In this document: positions 6,348 to 15,777 of the stretch, piece after piece
Position numbering within the stretch: the first letter of the stretch is position 1
Layout: the number at the start of each line of letters is the position of its first letter
DNA from: Pseudodesulfovibrio cashew
Lineage (GTDB): Bacteria > Desulfobacterota > Desulfovibrionia > Desulfovibrionales > Desulfovibrionaceae
Assembly (NCBI RefSeq): GCF_009762795.1
Contig: NZ_CP046400.1
Span: forward strand, 1,527,501 to 1,591,500
Direction: 5' to 3'
Length of the DNA stretch: 64,000 bases
Translations under genes and position numbers: made by a program
The notes under the pieces: model-generated
What the model saw: only the letters and a program-made list of their open reading frames with translations
Told to the model about the DNA's origin: nothing
The model's database searches: none

Positions 6348-9300
6348 ATGGCTGCCGGTTCGGGCCGCACAAGCGGCATCATCCCCTCCATCGTTCGTTA
6401 TTTTCTCACCTCGCAGATGTCTGTGGTCCTGGCCCTGGCTTCCATCGCCCTGGGAGTGGCCGCCATCATGGTCACCCCGCGCGAGGAGGAGCCGCAGATC
6501 GTGGTGCCCATGGCCGATGTCCTGGTCCAGGTGCCGGGCGCGTCCGCCGAGGAGGTGGAGAAGCTGGTCACCACGCCGCTGGAGCGACTGCTCTGGCAGA
6601 TCGACGGTGTGGAGTACGTCTATTCCATCTCCCGGAAGGACATGACCGCCGTGACCGTGCGATTCTTCGTGGGCGAGGACCGCGAGGACTCGCTGATCAA
6701 GCTGCACAACACCATCCTCAAGAACGCGGACCTGGCACCGGCCATCGTCTCGGGCTGGGTGGTCAAGCCCGTTGAGATCGACGACGTCCCCATCGTGGCC
6801 CTGACCCTGCACGCGGACCACGGGTACGAGGACCGCTACACCGACTTCGACCTGCGGCGCATGGCCGAGGAGCTCTTCCACCGCCTGGCCGAGGTGCAGG
6901 ACGTCTCTCGCGTCTCCCTGCACTCCGGGCGCTCCCGCGAGGTGCGGGTGGAGATCAGGCCCGACCGGCTGGCAGGGTTCAACATTTCCCCGCTGGAGGT
7001 CTACCGGGCTCTCCAGGGTGCGGACCGCTCGCTCACGGCGGGCGACTTCGTGTCCGCCGACAAGGCCACCCGTGTCCTGAGCCAGTCCTTCCTGCTCTCG
7101 GCCGAAGAGGTCGCCTCCCTGGTGGTGGGCGTGTTCGACGGACGGCCCGTATACCTGCGTGACGTGGCCGAGGTCATCGACGGTCCGGAGGAGCCCGTTT
7201 CCTATTCGCGCATCGGCTTTTCCGACGTCTATCTTTCCAGGATCGGGAAGGAGGACGGCGCGGGAGCCCGGCCTGCGGTGACCCTGGCCCTGTCCAAGAA
7301 GAAGGGAACCAACGCCGTGACCGTGGCCGACGCCGTGGTCGAGCGGGTCAAGGAGCTGGAGCGGACCGTGCTGCCCAAGGGCGTGACCGTGACCGTGACT
7401 CGCAACTACGGCGAGACCGCCCAGGCCAAGGTCAACGAGCTGCTCTCCTCGCTGCTCTTCGCCATCGTCACCGTGGTGGCCCTGCTCGCTTTCGCTTTGG
7501 GCTGGCGCGAGGCTCTGGTGGTGGCCCTGGCCGTGCCCATGAGCTTTTCCCTGGCCCTGTTCGTCAACTACCTGCTCGGCTATACCATCAACCGCGTGAC
7601 GCTGTTCGCGCTCATCCTTTCCCTCGGCCTGGTGGTGGACGACCCCATCACCAACGTGGACAACATCCAGCGGCATATCCTGCTGGGCGTGCGCAAACCG
7701 CTGGACGCCACCCTGGAGGCGGTGAAGGAAGTCCTGCCCCCGGTCATCATGTCCACCCTGGCCATCATCGTTTCGTTCACGCCGCTCTTTTTCATCTCGG
7801 GCATGATGGGGCCGTACATGGCGCCCATGGCCGCCAACGTGCCGCTGACCGTTTCCTTCTCCACCGTGGCCGCCCTGACCGTGGTCCCGTGGATGGCCTA
7901 CCTGCTGCTCAGGAACCGGGCTCCGCTCTCCGTGGCTGACTCCGGCGGGAAAGGTGACGGCCAGGAAGAGGAAGGCAAGGGTGTCAACAAGCGGCTGCTC
8001 GCGGCCTACACGCGCGTCATCACGCCGTTCCTGGGCGCGGCCCGCAACCGCTGGCTGCTGCTTGTGGCCATCCTGGCCGGTCTCGGCCTGTGCGCCGGAC
8101 TGGTGCTGATGCGCCTGGTGCCGCTCAAGATGTTGCCCTTCGACAACAAGAACGAGCTGCAACTGGTGCTGGACATGGACGAGGGCGCCACCCTGGAGCG
8201 CACGGACAGGACTCTGCGCGACTTCGAGAGTTTCCTGCGCACCGTGCCCGAGGTGACGGACTTCGTGACCTATTCGGGCCAGCCCTCGCCCATGGATTTC
8301 AACGGCATGGTCCGCCACTATTACTGGCGCGACCAGCCCAACTTCGCGGACATCCGCATCAACCTGGCGGACAAGGACGAGCGCGACATGCAGTCCCACG
8401 CCATAGGTCTGCGGCTGCGCAACGAACTGCACGCCATCGCCAGGCGCAACGGGGCGAAGATCAAGCTGGTGGAGACCCCGCCCGGGCCGCCGGTAATCGC
8501 CACCCTGACCACCGAACTCTACGGCAGGCCGGGGCTGCCCTACGGTTCGCTCATTGACGGGGCCAAACATGTGGCCGGACTCATGGAGAATGAACCCGGC
8601 GTGGTCGACGTGGACGACTCCGCCGAGACCGACCGGGTGATGATCGATTACCGTCTGGACAAGGAAAAGGCCGCTCTGCACGGGGTGACCGCCGCCGACG
8701 TGGTCCAGACCCTGCGCCTGGCCCTGTCCGGGGACGCGCCCGTGACCGTGCATCTGCCCCATGAGCGCCAGCCCCTGCCCGTGCGCCTGGTCCTGCCCGC
8801 ATCCCTGCGGACCGGGCCGGAGACCTTGGGCCAGTTGCGCATGAAGACGCCCGGCGGGGCCATGGTGCCCCTGGCCGAGCTCGGCTCCTTCCGCGAAGTT
8901 CCGGCGGAGCAGCCCATCTATCACAAGAATCTCAGGCGCGTGGCCTATGTCTACGCGGATACTGCCGGCATCCCGCCGGGCGAGGCCGTGCTCGATCTCA
9001 AGGCGCGGCTGAAGAAGGACCCGCTGCCGCCCGGTGTGACCGACGACTGGGCGGGCGAGGGCGAGTGGAAGATCACCCTGGACGTGTTCCGCGACCTGGG
9101 CATCGCCAACGCCGCAGCCCTGCTCGGCATTTTCATCCTGCTGGTGGCCGAGACCGGCTCCTTCATCATGCCGCTGCTGATCATGTCCGCCATTCCCTTG
9201 ACCCTGCTCGGCATCCTGCCCGGCTTCTGGCTGCTCAACCTCATAGCGGGGGAGACCGTGGGCGGCTACGGCGATCCGGTCTTCTTCACGGCTACTTCCA

Positions 9301-9608
9301 TGATCGGCATGATCGCCCTGGGCGGCATCGTCATCCGCAATTCGCTGGTGCTCATCGAGTTCATCCAGTCCGAGGTGAAGCAGGGCAGGGACCTGAAGGC
9401 AGCCATCGTCCGCTCCGGGGCTGTGCGCATGCGGCCCATCGTGCTCACCGCCCTGACCACGGCCCTGGGCGCATGGCCCATCACCCTGGACCCGATCTTC
9501 TCGGGCCTGGCCTGGGCTCTCATCTTCGGATTGGTGGCCTCCACTCTCTTCACTCTGGTGGTGGTGCCCAGCGGCTACTATGCGCTCTATGGAAGCAAGA
9601 GCGCGTAG
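6348..9608 (+). CDS. RND-type efflux pump inner-membrane subunit
   Basis: 1086 residues, full length for an AcrB/MexB-like pump. The ATG directly follows the TAG of the adaptor gene, so the two are co-translated. It has an N-terminal transmembrane helix, a periplasmic porter domain, a transmembrane block with the proton-relay aspartates in LGLVVDDPITNVDN, a hydrophilic Lys/Glu-rich linker near residue 530, and a second copy of the half-structure ending in six helices. AcrB-like proteins normally read LVDDAIVVVEN at the aspartates; here the acidic pair is kept and the rest is changed, which suggests a subfamily away from the classic drug pumps. The substrate is unknown. Confidence 0.92.
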   Translation: MAAGSGRTSGIIPSIVRYFLTSQMSVVLALASIALGVAAIMVTPREEEPQIVVPMADVLVQVPGASAEEVEKLVTTPLERLLWQIDGVEYVYSISRKDMTAVTVRFFVGEDREDSLIKLHNTILKNADLAPAIVSGWVVKPVEIDDVPIVALTLHADHGYEDRYTDFDLRRMAEELFHRLAEVQDVSRVSLHSGRSREVRVEIRPDRLAGFNISPLEVYRALQGADRSLTAGDFVSADKATRVLSQSFLLSAEEVASLVVGVFDGRPVYLRDVAEVIDGPEEPVSYSRIGFSDVYLSRIGKEDGAGARPAVTLALSKKKGTNAVTVADAVVERVKELERTVLPKGVTVTVTRNYGETAQAKVNELLSSLLFAIVTVVALLAFALGWREALVVALAVPMSFSLALFVNYLLGYTINRVTLFALILSLGLVVDDPITNVDNIQRHILLGVRKPLDATLEAVKEVLPPVIMSTLAIIVSFTPLFFISGMMGPYMAPMAANVPLTVSFSTVAALTVVPWMAYLLLRNRAPLSVADSGGKGDGQEEEGKGVNKRLLAAYTRVITPFLGAARNRWLLLVAILAGLGLCAGLVLMRLVPLKMLPFDNKNELQLVLDMDEGATLERTDRTLRDFESFLRTVPEVTDFVTYSGQPSPMDFNGMVRHYYWRDQPNFADIRINLADKDERDMQSHAIGLRLRNELHAIARRNGAKIKLVETPPGPPVIATLTTELYGRPGLPYGSLIDGAKHVAGLMENEPGVVDVDDSAETDRVMIDYRLDKEKAALHGVTAADVVQTLRLALSGDAPVTVHLPHERQPLPVRLVLPASLRTGPETLGQLRMKTPGGAMVPLAELGSFREVPAEQPIYHKNLRRVAYVYADTAGIPPGEAVLDLKARLKKDPLPPGVTDDWAGEGEWKITLDVFRDLGIANAAALLGIFILLVAETGSFIMPLLIMSAIPLTLLGILPGFWLLNLIAGETVGGYGDPVFFTATSMIGMIALGGIVIRNSLVLIEFIQSEVKQGRDLKAAIVRSGAVRMRPIVLTALTTALGAWPITLDPIFSGLAWALIFGLVASTLFTLVVVPSGYYALYGSKSA

Positions 9609-9652
9609 CTCCTGCCGGAGCGATGTGTGACGGGACGTTTGATGGCGCGGGG

Positions 9653-10993
9653 CTAAGAGCCCTGACGTTCGCGGATGGCGTCCAGCCGTTTCCTGGCGGT
9701 GCGGTTTTCGGGGTCCAGGGACAGGGCGTGCTGGAAGAACGGCTCGGCGTCGTGGTACTGGCGCAGGTCGTAGTAGAGCAGCCCGATGTTGAGGGTCGCA
9801 CCCACGCTGCTCGAGAAAAAGAGCGGGTCCGACTTCAGGGCATGCTCGAAGCAGTGCAGCGCCTTGGACCGCTTGCCGCCCTCCCAGTATGCCAGCCCCA
9901 TATTGTAGTGGACCGCCGGGTCCTCACGGTCGATGCCCAGGGCCTTCTCGTAGACCTCCAGGGCCTCCTCCCAGCGTCCTTCGCCGCGCAGGATCACCCC
10001 GAGCCGGTTGAAGTGGGTCAGGTCGTCGCGGCCCAGGCGGCGCTTGGAGTCGATGACCCGATAGAGATATTTGACGGCCAGTTCCGGGGCCACGCCGAAG
10101 ACCGCGTCCACGATGCGCGTGGTCAGGTCGCCGACCATGGACCGGGTCTCGCGTTCGGCCACGGCCATGCCCTGCTCCAGGTACGCCTCGGCCTCCTCCT
10201 GCTCGTTGCGCAGCAGGTGCTGCTCGGCGATGTCGATCTTGCGCTCGGGGTTCAGGGGAGACATCTCGTCCAGGGTCTTCAGATAGGCCAGGGCGCGTTC
10301 GTCCTCCATGTCGCGGAAGGCCGAGGCCAGCTTGATCAGGGGGGCCATGTACATGGGCTTGGCCTCGTGGGCGGTCATGTAGGCCTGGACCGCCTGGTCC
10401 TCATCGCCGATGCGCATCAGCGCGTCGCCGCGCATGACCAACGCCTGCACGCTGCTCGGCTTGATGAGCAGGATGCGGTCGGCGGTGTCCAGGGCGCCGT
10501 CGAAGTCGCCGTTGTTGAAGCGTTCCTCGTAGCGGCCCATGAGCCGTTTGAGAAAGACCGGGGGGTTGAGGGTCTGGGCCATGGCCTGGATGACCGTGTT
10601 GGCGGACACGGGCTTGACCAGCACCCTGGCGACGCCCAGCTCGAAGAAATAGGCTACGGTCTCCTGGGTGGCTTCCCAGGTGAGCAGGATCATGGGCACG
10701 GCGGGCAGCTCGCGCCCCATTCGGATGAGAAAGTCGGTGGTGGGTTCGCCGCCCAGCATGCGTTCCACGAAGATCAGGCAGGGCACCCCGTCCCGGGCCA
10801 GCTCCCGGCACTTGCGCAGTGCGGGCTCCTGCGATGCGTAGGTGAAGAGCACCTCGCCCTTGAAGCCTATGTCGCGGTGGAAGATGGAGCGCAGGGTGCG
10901 CGCAAAGGCGGAGTCGTCGGAGAGATAGACGATGAATCCGTTCTCTTCTTCCAGGAAATGGCGAACGATGTTGTCGTAGGTTGCCTGCGCCAT
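9653..10993 (-). CDS. Pseudo-receiver domain protein with TPR repeats (paralogue 1)
   Basis: 446 residues. Residues 1-135 fold like a response-regulator receiver: VYLSDDSAF gives the acidic pocket, LLTWEA the Thr position and VLVKPVS the conserved Lys-Pro. At the phospho-acceptor position the sequence is LIFVERMLG, with Glu where Asp is normal, so phosphorylation is unlikely. From about residue 150 a run of TPR units extends to the C-terminus (ALEVYEKALGIDREDPAVHYNMGLAYWEGG is the clearest, with a similar unit after it). The role is probably scaffold or adaptor. The next gene upstream encodes a paralogue of nearly the same length on the same strand. Confidence 0.8.
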   Translation of the reverse strand: MAQATYDNIVRHFLEEENGFIVYLSDDSAFARTLRSIFHRDIGFKGEVLFTYASQEPALRKCRELARDGVPCLIFVERMLGGEPTTDFLIRMGRELPAVPMILLTWEATQETVAYFFELGVARVLVKPVSANTVIQAMAQTLNPPVFLKRLMGRYEERFNNGDFDGALDTADRILLIKPSSVQALVMRGDALMRIGDEDQAVQAYMTAHEAKPMYMAPLIKLASAFRDMEDERALAYLKTLDEMSPLNPERKIDIAEQHLLRNEQEEAEAYLEQGMAVAERETRSMVGDLTTRIVDAVFGVAPELAVKYLYRVIDSKRRLGRDDLTHFNRLGVILRGEGRWEEALEVYEKALGIDREDPAVHYNMGLAYWEGGKRSKALHCFEHALKSDPLFFSSSVGATLNIGLLYYDLRQYHDAEPFFQHALSLDPENRTARKRLDAIRERQGS

Positions 10994-11088
10994 GGTCCCC
11001 CCCCGCTCAGCGCCCGATTTCGGATACCACCTTCATTGATAGGCGATGGCCGGGGATGCGGTCAAGAACCTGAGAAAAACCGGGACGG

Positions 11089-12432
11089 CTATTTGCCCAT
11101 CGCTTCCCTGAGGGCTTTGTAGCGGGCCTTGATGCTCTTGTTGTCCGGGGCCAGTTCCGTGGCCGTCTCGAAAAAGAGCAGGGCCTCTTCCATGCGCCTG
11201 AGGTCGGCGTAGACCGTGCCGAGGTTGGCGGCGACCGCTGCGCTGTGCTTGAAGAATTCAGGGTTGGCCTCCAGGGCCTTGTCGAAGCACTTGGCCGCCT
11301 CGCGGTGCTTGCGCCCGTCGTAATAGGCCATGCCCATGTTGTAGAGCAGCCCTTCGTCTTTGGGTGAGATTTTCAGGGCGTGGGAGTAGTTCTCGATGGC
11401 CTCCTGCCATTTGCCCTGGCCGCGCAGGGCGATGCCGCGCTTGTTGAACAGGGTGATGTCGTCCTTGGAGAGGCTGCCCTTCTTGGTCTCGATGACCTTG
11501 GTCAGGTACTTCTCGGCAAGTTCGGGGGAGGCGGTTCCCACGGCCTCGGATATCTGCTCCGCCACGGAGCCGATCATGGTCATGGCCTCCTTGGTGGCAA
11601 TGTCGATGGCCTGGTCGAAATACTTTTCCGCCTGATCGTGTCGTTCGTTTTTGAGGTGAACCCTGCCGATGTCGGTTTTCCTTTCGATGTTCAGCGGGCT
11701 CAGTTTGTCGAGCCTGTTCAGGTAGCTGAGGTGTTGCTCGTCGTCGACACCGCGATAGGCCTCGGCGAGTTTTTTGAGCGGCTCCAGGTAGAGATGGGAG
11801 CTCTTGTGGGCCTTGAGGTAGCTCTCCACGGCCTTGGGGTGGTCTCCCTGCTCCAGGAAGACGTCGCCGCGCAGCATGAGCCCGGCCGGGGAGTCCGCCT
11901 TGATGGAGAGAATCTTGTCGCTCACCTCGAGGGCTTCCTTGAGCTTGCCTGCCGCCAGGAACCGCTTGCCGATGGACATGTATTCGCTGAGCTTGCCCTG
12001 CGGCCTGATGGTGAAGGCCATCTTCTCGATGATGTTGTTCATGGAGGCGGGCTTGGAGATGACGTTGTTCACGCCTATCTCGTAGAAGTAGGCAATATTC
12101 TCCCGCTTGGTCTCACCGACCAGGACGATGATCCTCAGGTCGGGCAGGAGCTGCTTCAGGGTGATGATGGTGTCGGTGCTCGGGCGGTCGTTCACGATCC
12201 GCTCGATGAAGACCACGGTCTCCACCTTGTCTTTGTCGCATTGCTGGATGCGTTTGAGCGCGGGCTGCACGGCCTCGAAGGTCCAGAGGCAGTCGCGCTT
12301 GGTGCCGATGATCTTGAAAATGGTCGAGGAGAGCGTCTTCTTGAAGTACGGATCCTCGCTCAACAGCACGACGGCGCCGTTCTGTTTTTCGAAATAATCG
12401 TATAGGATGCCGTCGTATTTTTTTTCCGCCAT
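11089..12432 (-). CDS. Pseudo-receiver domain protein with TPR repeats (paralogue 2)
   Basis: 447 residues with the same order as the gene after it: a receiver-like domain (VLLSEDPYF acidic pocket, VVFIERIVN at the acceptor site, VISKPAS Lys-Pro), then TPR units through residue 440. The acceptor position again reads I-E-R, and the Thr/Ser switch position reads VLVGET, so both the phosphorylation and the switch residues have drifted. Shared blocks such as SPLN(P/I)ERK and the two C-terminal TPRs show a tandem duplication; identity between the two is only moderate. It is transcribed first of the pair, with 95 bases between them. Confidence 0.8.
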   Translation of the reverse strand: MAEKKYDGILYDYFEKQNGAVVLLSEDPYFKKTLSSTIFKIIGTKRDCLWTFEAVQPALKRIQQCDKDKVETVVFIERIVNDRPSTDTIITLKQLLPDLRIIVLVGETKRENIAYFYEIGVNNVISKPASMNNIIEKMAFTIRPQGKLSEYMSIGKRFLAAGKLKEALEVSDKILSIKADSPAGLMLRGDVFLEQGDHPKAVESYLKAHKSSHLYLEPLKKLAEAYRGVDDEQHLSYLNRLDKLSPLNIERKTDIGRVHLKNERHDQAEKYFDQAIDIATKEAMTMIGSVAEQISEAVGTASPELAEKYLTKVIETKKGSLSKDDITLFNKRGIALRGQGKWQEAIENYSHALKISPKDEGLLYNMGMAYYDGRKHREAAKCFDKALEANPEFFKHSAAVAANLGTVYADLRRMEEALLFFETATELAPDNKSIKARYKALREAMGK

Positions 12433-12524
12433 GGTGTTCTCTTTCCGGGTTGGGGTCCGCTGGCAATGTTGGTCACAGGTTCGCCTGATGTCGATTATAA
12501 TCTACCCGGCAGCGGGCAGGAGGG

Positions 12525-13286
12525 TCACGAACCGGTCAGGGTGACGTGGTCTCCGGGCTCGGGGAGGAGCACTTCCAGGCCTTTCGCGGCGGCAGCGCGG
12601 CGCAGGATTTCGTCCCGCAGCCGGTGGCGCACGCGTCGGCGTACGTGAACCAGGGCCAGGATTCGGGCTCCGGCCTCCCCTGCAAAGTCGATGGAGGAGT
12701 CCACGGTGCCGTGGCCGGGCTTGTCCGGATCCAGGGAAAAGGACTCATGCACGATCATCCTACACCCCTTGGCCAGGGCTCGGGTAGCCTCGGTTGGCCT
12801 TCCGTCCCCGGAGTAGAAGACCGATTGGCCAGCGCTGTCCACTCGCAGGGACAGGCTCGGCACGGGATGGTCGCCAAGGGCAAAGGACAAGCGCATTCCG
12901 GAGAGTTCCGCAGTCCCCCCGTCGCGGCATTCCAGAAAGCGCAGTTCGAATTTCGCCCGGTCCAGGAGCGAGGTGTAAGCCATGTTCACGAGTTCCCTGA
13001 CGCGTTGCTCCACGCCAGATTGACCGAGGATGGTCAATGGCTCGGTCCTGCCGTCGTCCACGAAGCGGGCCAGGAGCTGCGGCAGGCCGAAGTAATGGTC
13101 GCCGTGAAAGTGGGAGAGGTAGACCGCGTCCAGCCCGGAAGGGTCCGCAGCCGCCCGCCAGAATGCCGCCGCGGCCGTGAAGCCGCAGTCCGCCAGCAGG
13201 GAGCAGGCTCCCGATTCGATGAGCAGGCTGGTGTTGGGCAGATCCTGGTCAAAGGCCTCGCCCACGCCGTTGAAGGTGATGCGCAT
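12525..13286 (-). CDS. Metallo-beta-lactamase-fold hydrolase, RNase Z-like
   Basis: 253 residues. The zinc-binding motif SHFHGDHYFG (about residues 58-67) and the later YSGDGRPTE aspartate loop mark the MBL fold, and a GHGTVDSS segment gives the third histidine. The N-terminal FNGVGEAFDQDLPNTSLLIE is like RNase Z/arylsulfatase-type enzymes that start at the first beta strand. At 253 residues it lacks the length and exosite arm of true tRNase Z, so a small-molecule or nucleotide phosphodiesterase is as likely. It is divergent from nothing; the next gene on the same strand starts beyond 13347. Confidence 0.75.
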   Translation of the reverse strand: MRITFNGVGEAFDQDLPNTSLLIESGACSLLADCGFTAAAAFWRAAADPSGLDAVYLSHFHGDHYFGLPQLLARFVDDGRTEPLTILGQSGVEQRVRELVNMAYTSLLDRAKFELRFLECRDGGTAELSGMRLSFALGDHPVPSLSLRVDSAGQSVFYSGDGRPTEATRALAKGCRMIVHESFSLDPDKPGHGTVDSSIDFAGEAGARILALVHVRRRVRHRLRDEILRRAAAAKGLEVLLPEPGDHVTLTGS

Positions 13287-13346
13287 GGCGTCTCCTCTGT
13301 TGTCGAAAGAAGAGTATAGACCAATGCCGTTCGCGTGGCAAAGACG

Positions 13347-14057
13347 CTACAGGAACCACTCGGGCACGTGGACGTAGCCGCGCGTGAGTTCCTTTTCCAA
13401 CCGTTGCCAGTCGGGTTCGAAGCTCGCCACCAGCGCCCAGTAGGCGGGGGAGTGGTTCAGGTGCCTTGTGTGGCAGAGCTCATGCAGGAGCAGGTGGTCC
13501 GCCAGCTCCACGGGGAGGAAGAGCAGCTTGGCGTTGACCGAGATGGTGCCGCGCGCCGAGCAGCTTCCCCAGCGTGTCCGTTGCCGCCGGACCCTGAGTG
13601 CCGCATAGGACAGCCCGGTGCGGGCACTCTGGCTCTCAAGCCGGGGGAGGAGAAACTCGCGGGCCTTGCGCGCGGTGAATCGCCTGAGCACCTCCAGCCT
13701 GCCCTCCGCGTCCTCCGCCGGTCCCGCGACCATGAGCCGGGAAGCGTTTTCGCTCAGGGTTACCCTGCCGGGGCGGTCTGCGTAGGCCACGGCGTATTCC
13801 CTGTCGCAGGCGGTGAAGCGAATAGTCCCCGGCGGTTCCGGAGTCCGTCCGGAGAGGTCCGCGCCGCGCGCCTCCAGTTGGGCGCGGGTCCGCTCGATCC
13901 AGGGCCGCTTGTCTTCCAGAATGGCCGGGACCTGAGCCGTGTCGAAGCGCTTGGGCACCACGACTTCGAGCCCCCTGCCGGGCACGAGCTTGACCAGGAC
14001 CCGCTTGGCGCGCGGGTGGGAACGGACGGTGAGGGGCAGCCCCAGGTAGCGGGTCAT
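13347..14057 (-). CDS. YgjP-like M48-type metallopeptidase (DUF45)
   Basis: 236 residues. The C-terminal zinc site HELCHTRHLNHS, with Trp/Arg-rich RRQRTRWGSCSARG before it, is the signature of the YgjP/DUF45 family. The N-terminal part (RSHPRAKRVLVKLVPG) matches the family's beta-rich start. There is no signal peptide, so it is cytoplasmic. Family members are often near type I restriction or housekeeping genes, and their substrate is not settled. Its ATG overlaps the stop of the DUF523 gene by four bases, so the two are translationally coupled. Confidence 0.85.
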   Translation of the reverse strand: MTRYLGLPLTVRSHPRAKRVLVKLVPGRGLEVVVPKRFDTAQVPAILEDKRPWIERTRAQLEARGADLSGRTPEPPGTIRFTACDREYAVAYADRPGRVTLSENASRLMVAGPAEDAEGRLEVLRRFTARKAREFLLPRLESQSARTGLSYAALRVRRQRTRWGSCSARGTISVNAKLLFLPVELADHLLLHELCHTRHLNHSPAYWALVASFEPDWQRLEKELTRGYVHVPEWFL

Positions 14058-14485
14058 TCCGATTCCAGGTCTTCTTCGGTCCGCACCCGAAAGCCGTTTT
14101 CCAGCAGCAGGGCGGCGAAGAAACCGTTGCCCGGGACGCGGGTGGAGGTGAAGGTGCCGTCATAGACGGTTCCGGTGCCGCAGGACGGGGAGCGGGCCTT
14201 GAGGATGGCCTCGTTGCATCCGGCCAGACGGGCCAGGCGTAACCCTTCCTCGGCTCCTCGGCGAAACTCTTCGGTCCGGTCGTTGCCCTCGGAGTCCACA
14301 ACCCGGCCGTCGCGGATCTCGCACGGCGGGCGCGGGGTAGGCAGCCCGCCGAACACCTCGGGGCAGAAGGGGATGGCCCGGCCCTCGCGGAGCAGCCGTT
14401 CCACGGCGTGCAGGGACTCGGTCTCCCCGTTGTAACGGCAGAACACGCCCGCAAGGCAGGCGCTGACGATGATCGGTTTTTCCAT
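14054..14485 (-). CDS. DUF523 family protein
   Basis: 143 residues, the typical size of DUF523. Conserved cysteines are in SACLAGVFCRYNG, FCPEVFGG and ARSPSCGTG, spaced as in family members, which suggests a metal or Fe-S site. It is first in a two-gene unit with the YgjP-like protease (4-base overlap). No biochemical function is established for the family as far as I know. Confidence 0.8.
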   Translation of the reverse strand: MEKPIIVSACLAGVFCRYNGETESLHAVERLLREGRAIPFCPEVFGGLPTPRPPCEIRDGRVVDSEGNDRTEEFRRGAEEGLRLARLAGCNEAILKARSPSCGTGTVYDGTFTSTRVPGNGFFAALLLENGFRVRTEEDLESE

Positions 14486-14549
14486 GGCGGAATTCTACCC
14501 TTGATCTTTTGCAACGCCAAGACCTATTGTGCTTGCCCGCGAGGTAAGC

Positions 14550-15710
14550 ATGACCGAAGATCAATTAAAGAAACGCCGAATGTACCTGTTCCTGCTGGTG
14601 CTGGCCGTGGGCGCGGGAGCCGCGTTCCAGGGCTGGCGTACGCTGCTCAACAACTTCGGCGTGGAGGTGGCGCACCTTTCCGGCCTGGACATGGGTATCG
14701 TCCAGTCCGTGCGAGAGGTGCCGGGTTTTCTGGCCCTGCTCGCCCTTTACGTCATTCTGATAATCAGCGAGCACCGGCTGGCGGCCCTGTCCGTCATCGT
14801 GCTCGGGCTTGGTGTGGCCGTGGTCGGGCTCTTCCCCTCCACCGTCGGGCTGGTGGTCACCACCCTGATCATGAGCTTCGGGTTTCACTACTTCGAGACC
14901 ATGAACCAGTCCCTGACCCTGCAATATTTCAATCGGACCGAGGCCCCCGTGGTCATGGGGCGTATCCGCTCGGCCGGGGCCCTGACCAACATCGTGGTGG
15001 GCGGCGTCATCTATGTTACGGCACGGTATCTGGAGTACTCCGAACAGTTCGCGCTGTTCGGCGGCCTGGCCGTGGCTGCGGGGCTGTGGGCGCTTACCCG
15101 GGATCCGTCCCGTACAGACCTCCCGATCCAGCATAAGAAGATGAAGTTCAAGGCCCGCTACTGGCTGTACTATACGCTGACCTTTCTCAGCGGAGCCCGG
15201 CGGCAGGTCTTCGTGGCCTTCGCGGTATTCCTCCTGGTGGAGAAGTTTCACTTTACCATCCGTGATATCACCGTGCTCTTCGTCATCAACAACATCATCA
15301 ACTACTTCGCCAATCCGATCATCGGCAGGGCGGTCAACCGGTTCGGGGAGCGGAGCGTGCTCAGCACGGAATACCTCCTGCTGACCCTGGTCTTCCTGGG
15401 GTACGCCTTCACCGAGTCCTCCTGGCTGGCCGGGGCGCTCTATGTCGTCGACAATATCGTGTTCAACTTTTCCATGGCCGTGAAGACCTTCTACCAGAAG
15501 ATCGCCGATCCCAAGGACATCGCCTCGGGCATGGCCGTGGGCTTCACGGTCAACCATATCGCGGCTGTCTTTGTGCCGGCGCTAGGCGGTCTGGCCTGGC
15601 TGGCGAACTACCGCGTCGTGTTTCTGGGGGCAGTGGGGCTGTCCCTGATTTCCCTTCTGCTGTCGCAGCTTGTTTCCGGACAGATTGCCCGTGCCGCCGG
15701 GAACGATTGA
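14550..15710 (+). CDS. Major facilitator superfamily transporter
   Basis: 386 residues from ATG 14550, chosen because GAGGT lies 5 bases upstream; an in-frame ATG-like start at 14529 adds 7 residues. About 12 hydrophobic segments are visible, with a cytoplasmic loop between helices 6 and 7 (DPSRTDLPIQHKKMKFKARY). The loop after helix 2 and the repeat of the pattern in the second half fit MFS topology. No substrate motif is recognisable. It stands alone, with a weakly defined promoter region between it and the divergent DUF523 gene. Confidence 0.8.
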   Translation: MTEDQLKKRRMYLFLLVLAVGAGAAFQGWRTLLNNFGVEVAHLSGLDMGIVQSVREVPGFLALLALYVILIISEHRLAALSVIVLGLGVAVVGLFPSTVGLVVTTLIMSFGFHYFETMNQSLTLQYFNRTEAPVVMGRIRSAGALTNIVVGGVIYVTARYLEYSEQFALFGGLAVAAGLWALTRDPSRTDLPIQHKKMKFKARYWLYYTLTFLSGARRQVFVAFAVFLLVEKFHFTIRDITVLFVINNIINYFANPIIGRAVNRFGERSVLSTEYLLLTLVFLGYAFTESSWLAGALYVVDNIVFNFSMAVKTFYQKIADPKDIASGMAVGFTVNHIAAVFVPALGGLAWLANYRVVFLGAVGLSLISLLLSQLVSGQIARAAGND

Positions 15711-15777
15711 CTTGCCGGGTAGGCAAGGTATTATGCGTATGGAAATTGTTACTCTTTAGCGACGGACAGACGGAAGA

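Noticed and set aside
5202-8924. Long minus-strand open frame of 1240 codons opposite the RND efflux genes
   Set aside because: It is the mirror frame of high-GC coding DNA, rich in His, Gly and Gln, with no domain and no ribosome-binding site. The plus-strand pair is clearly the real coding sequence.
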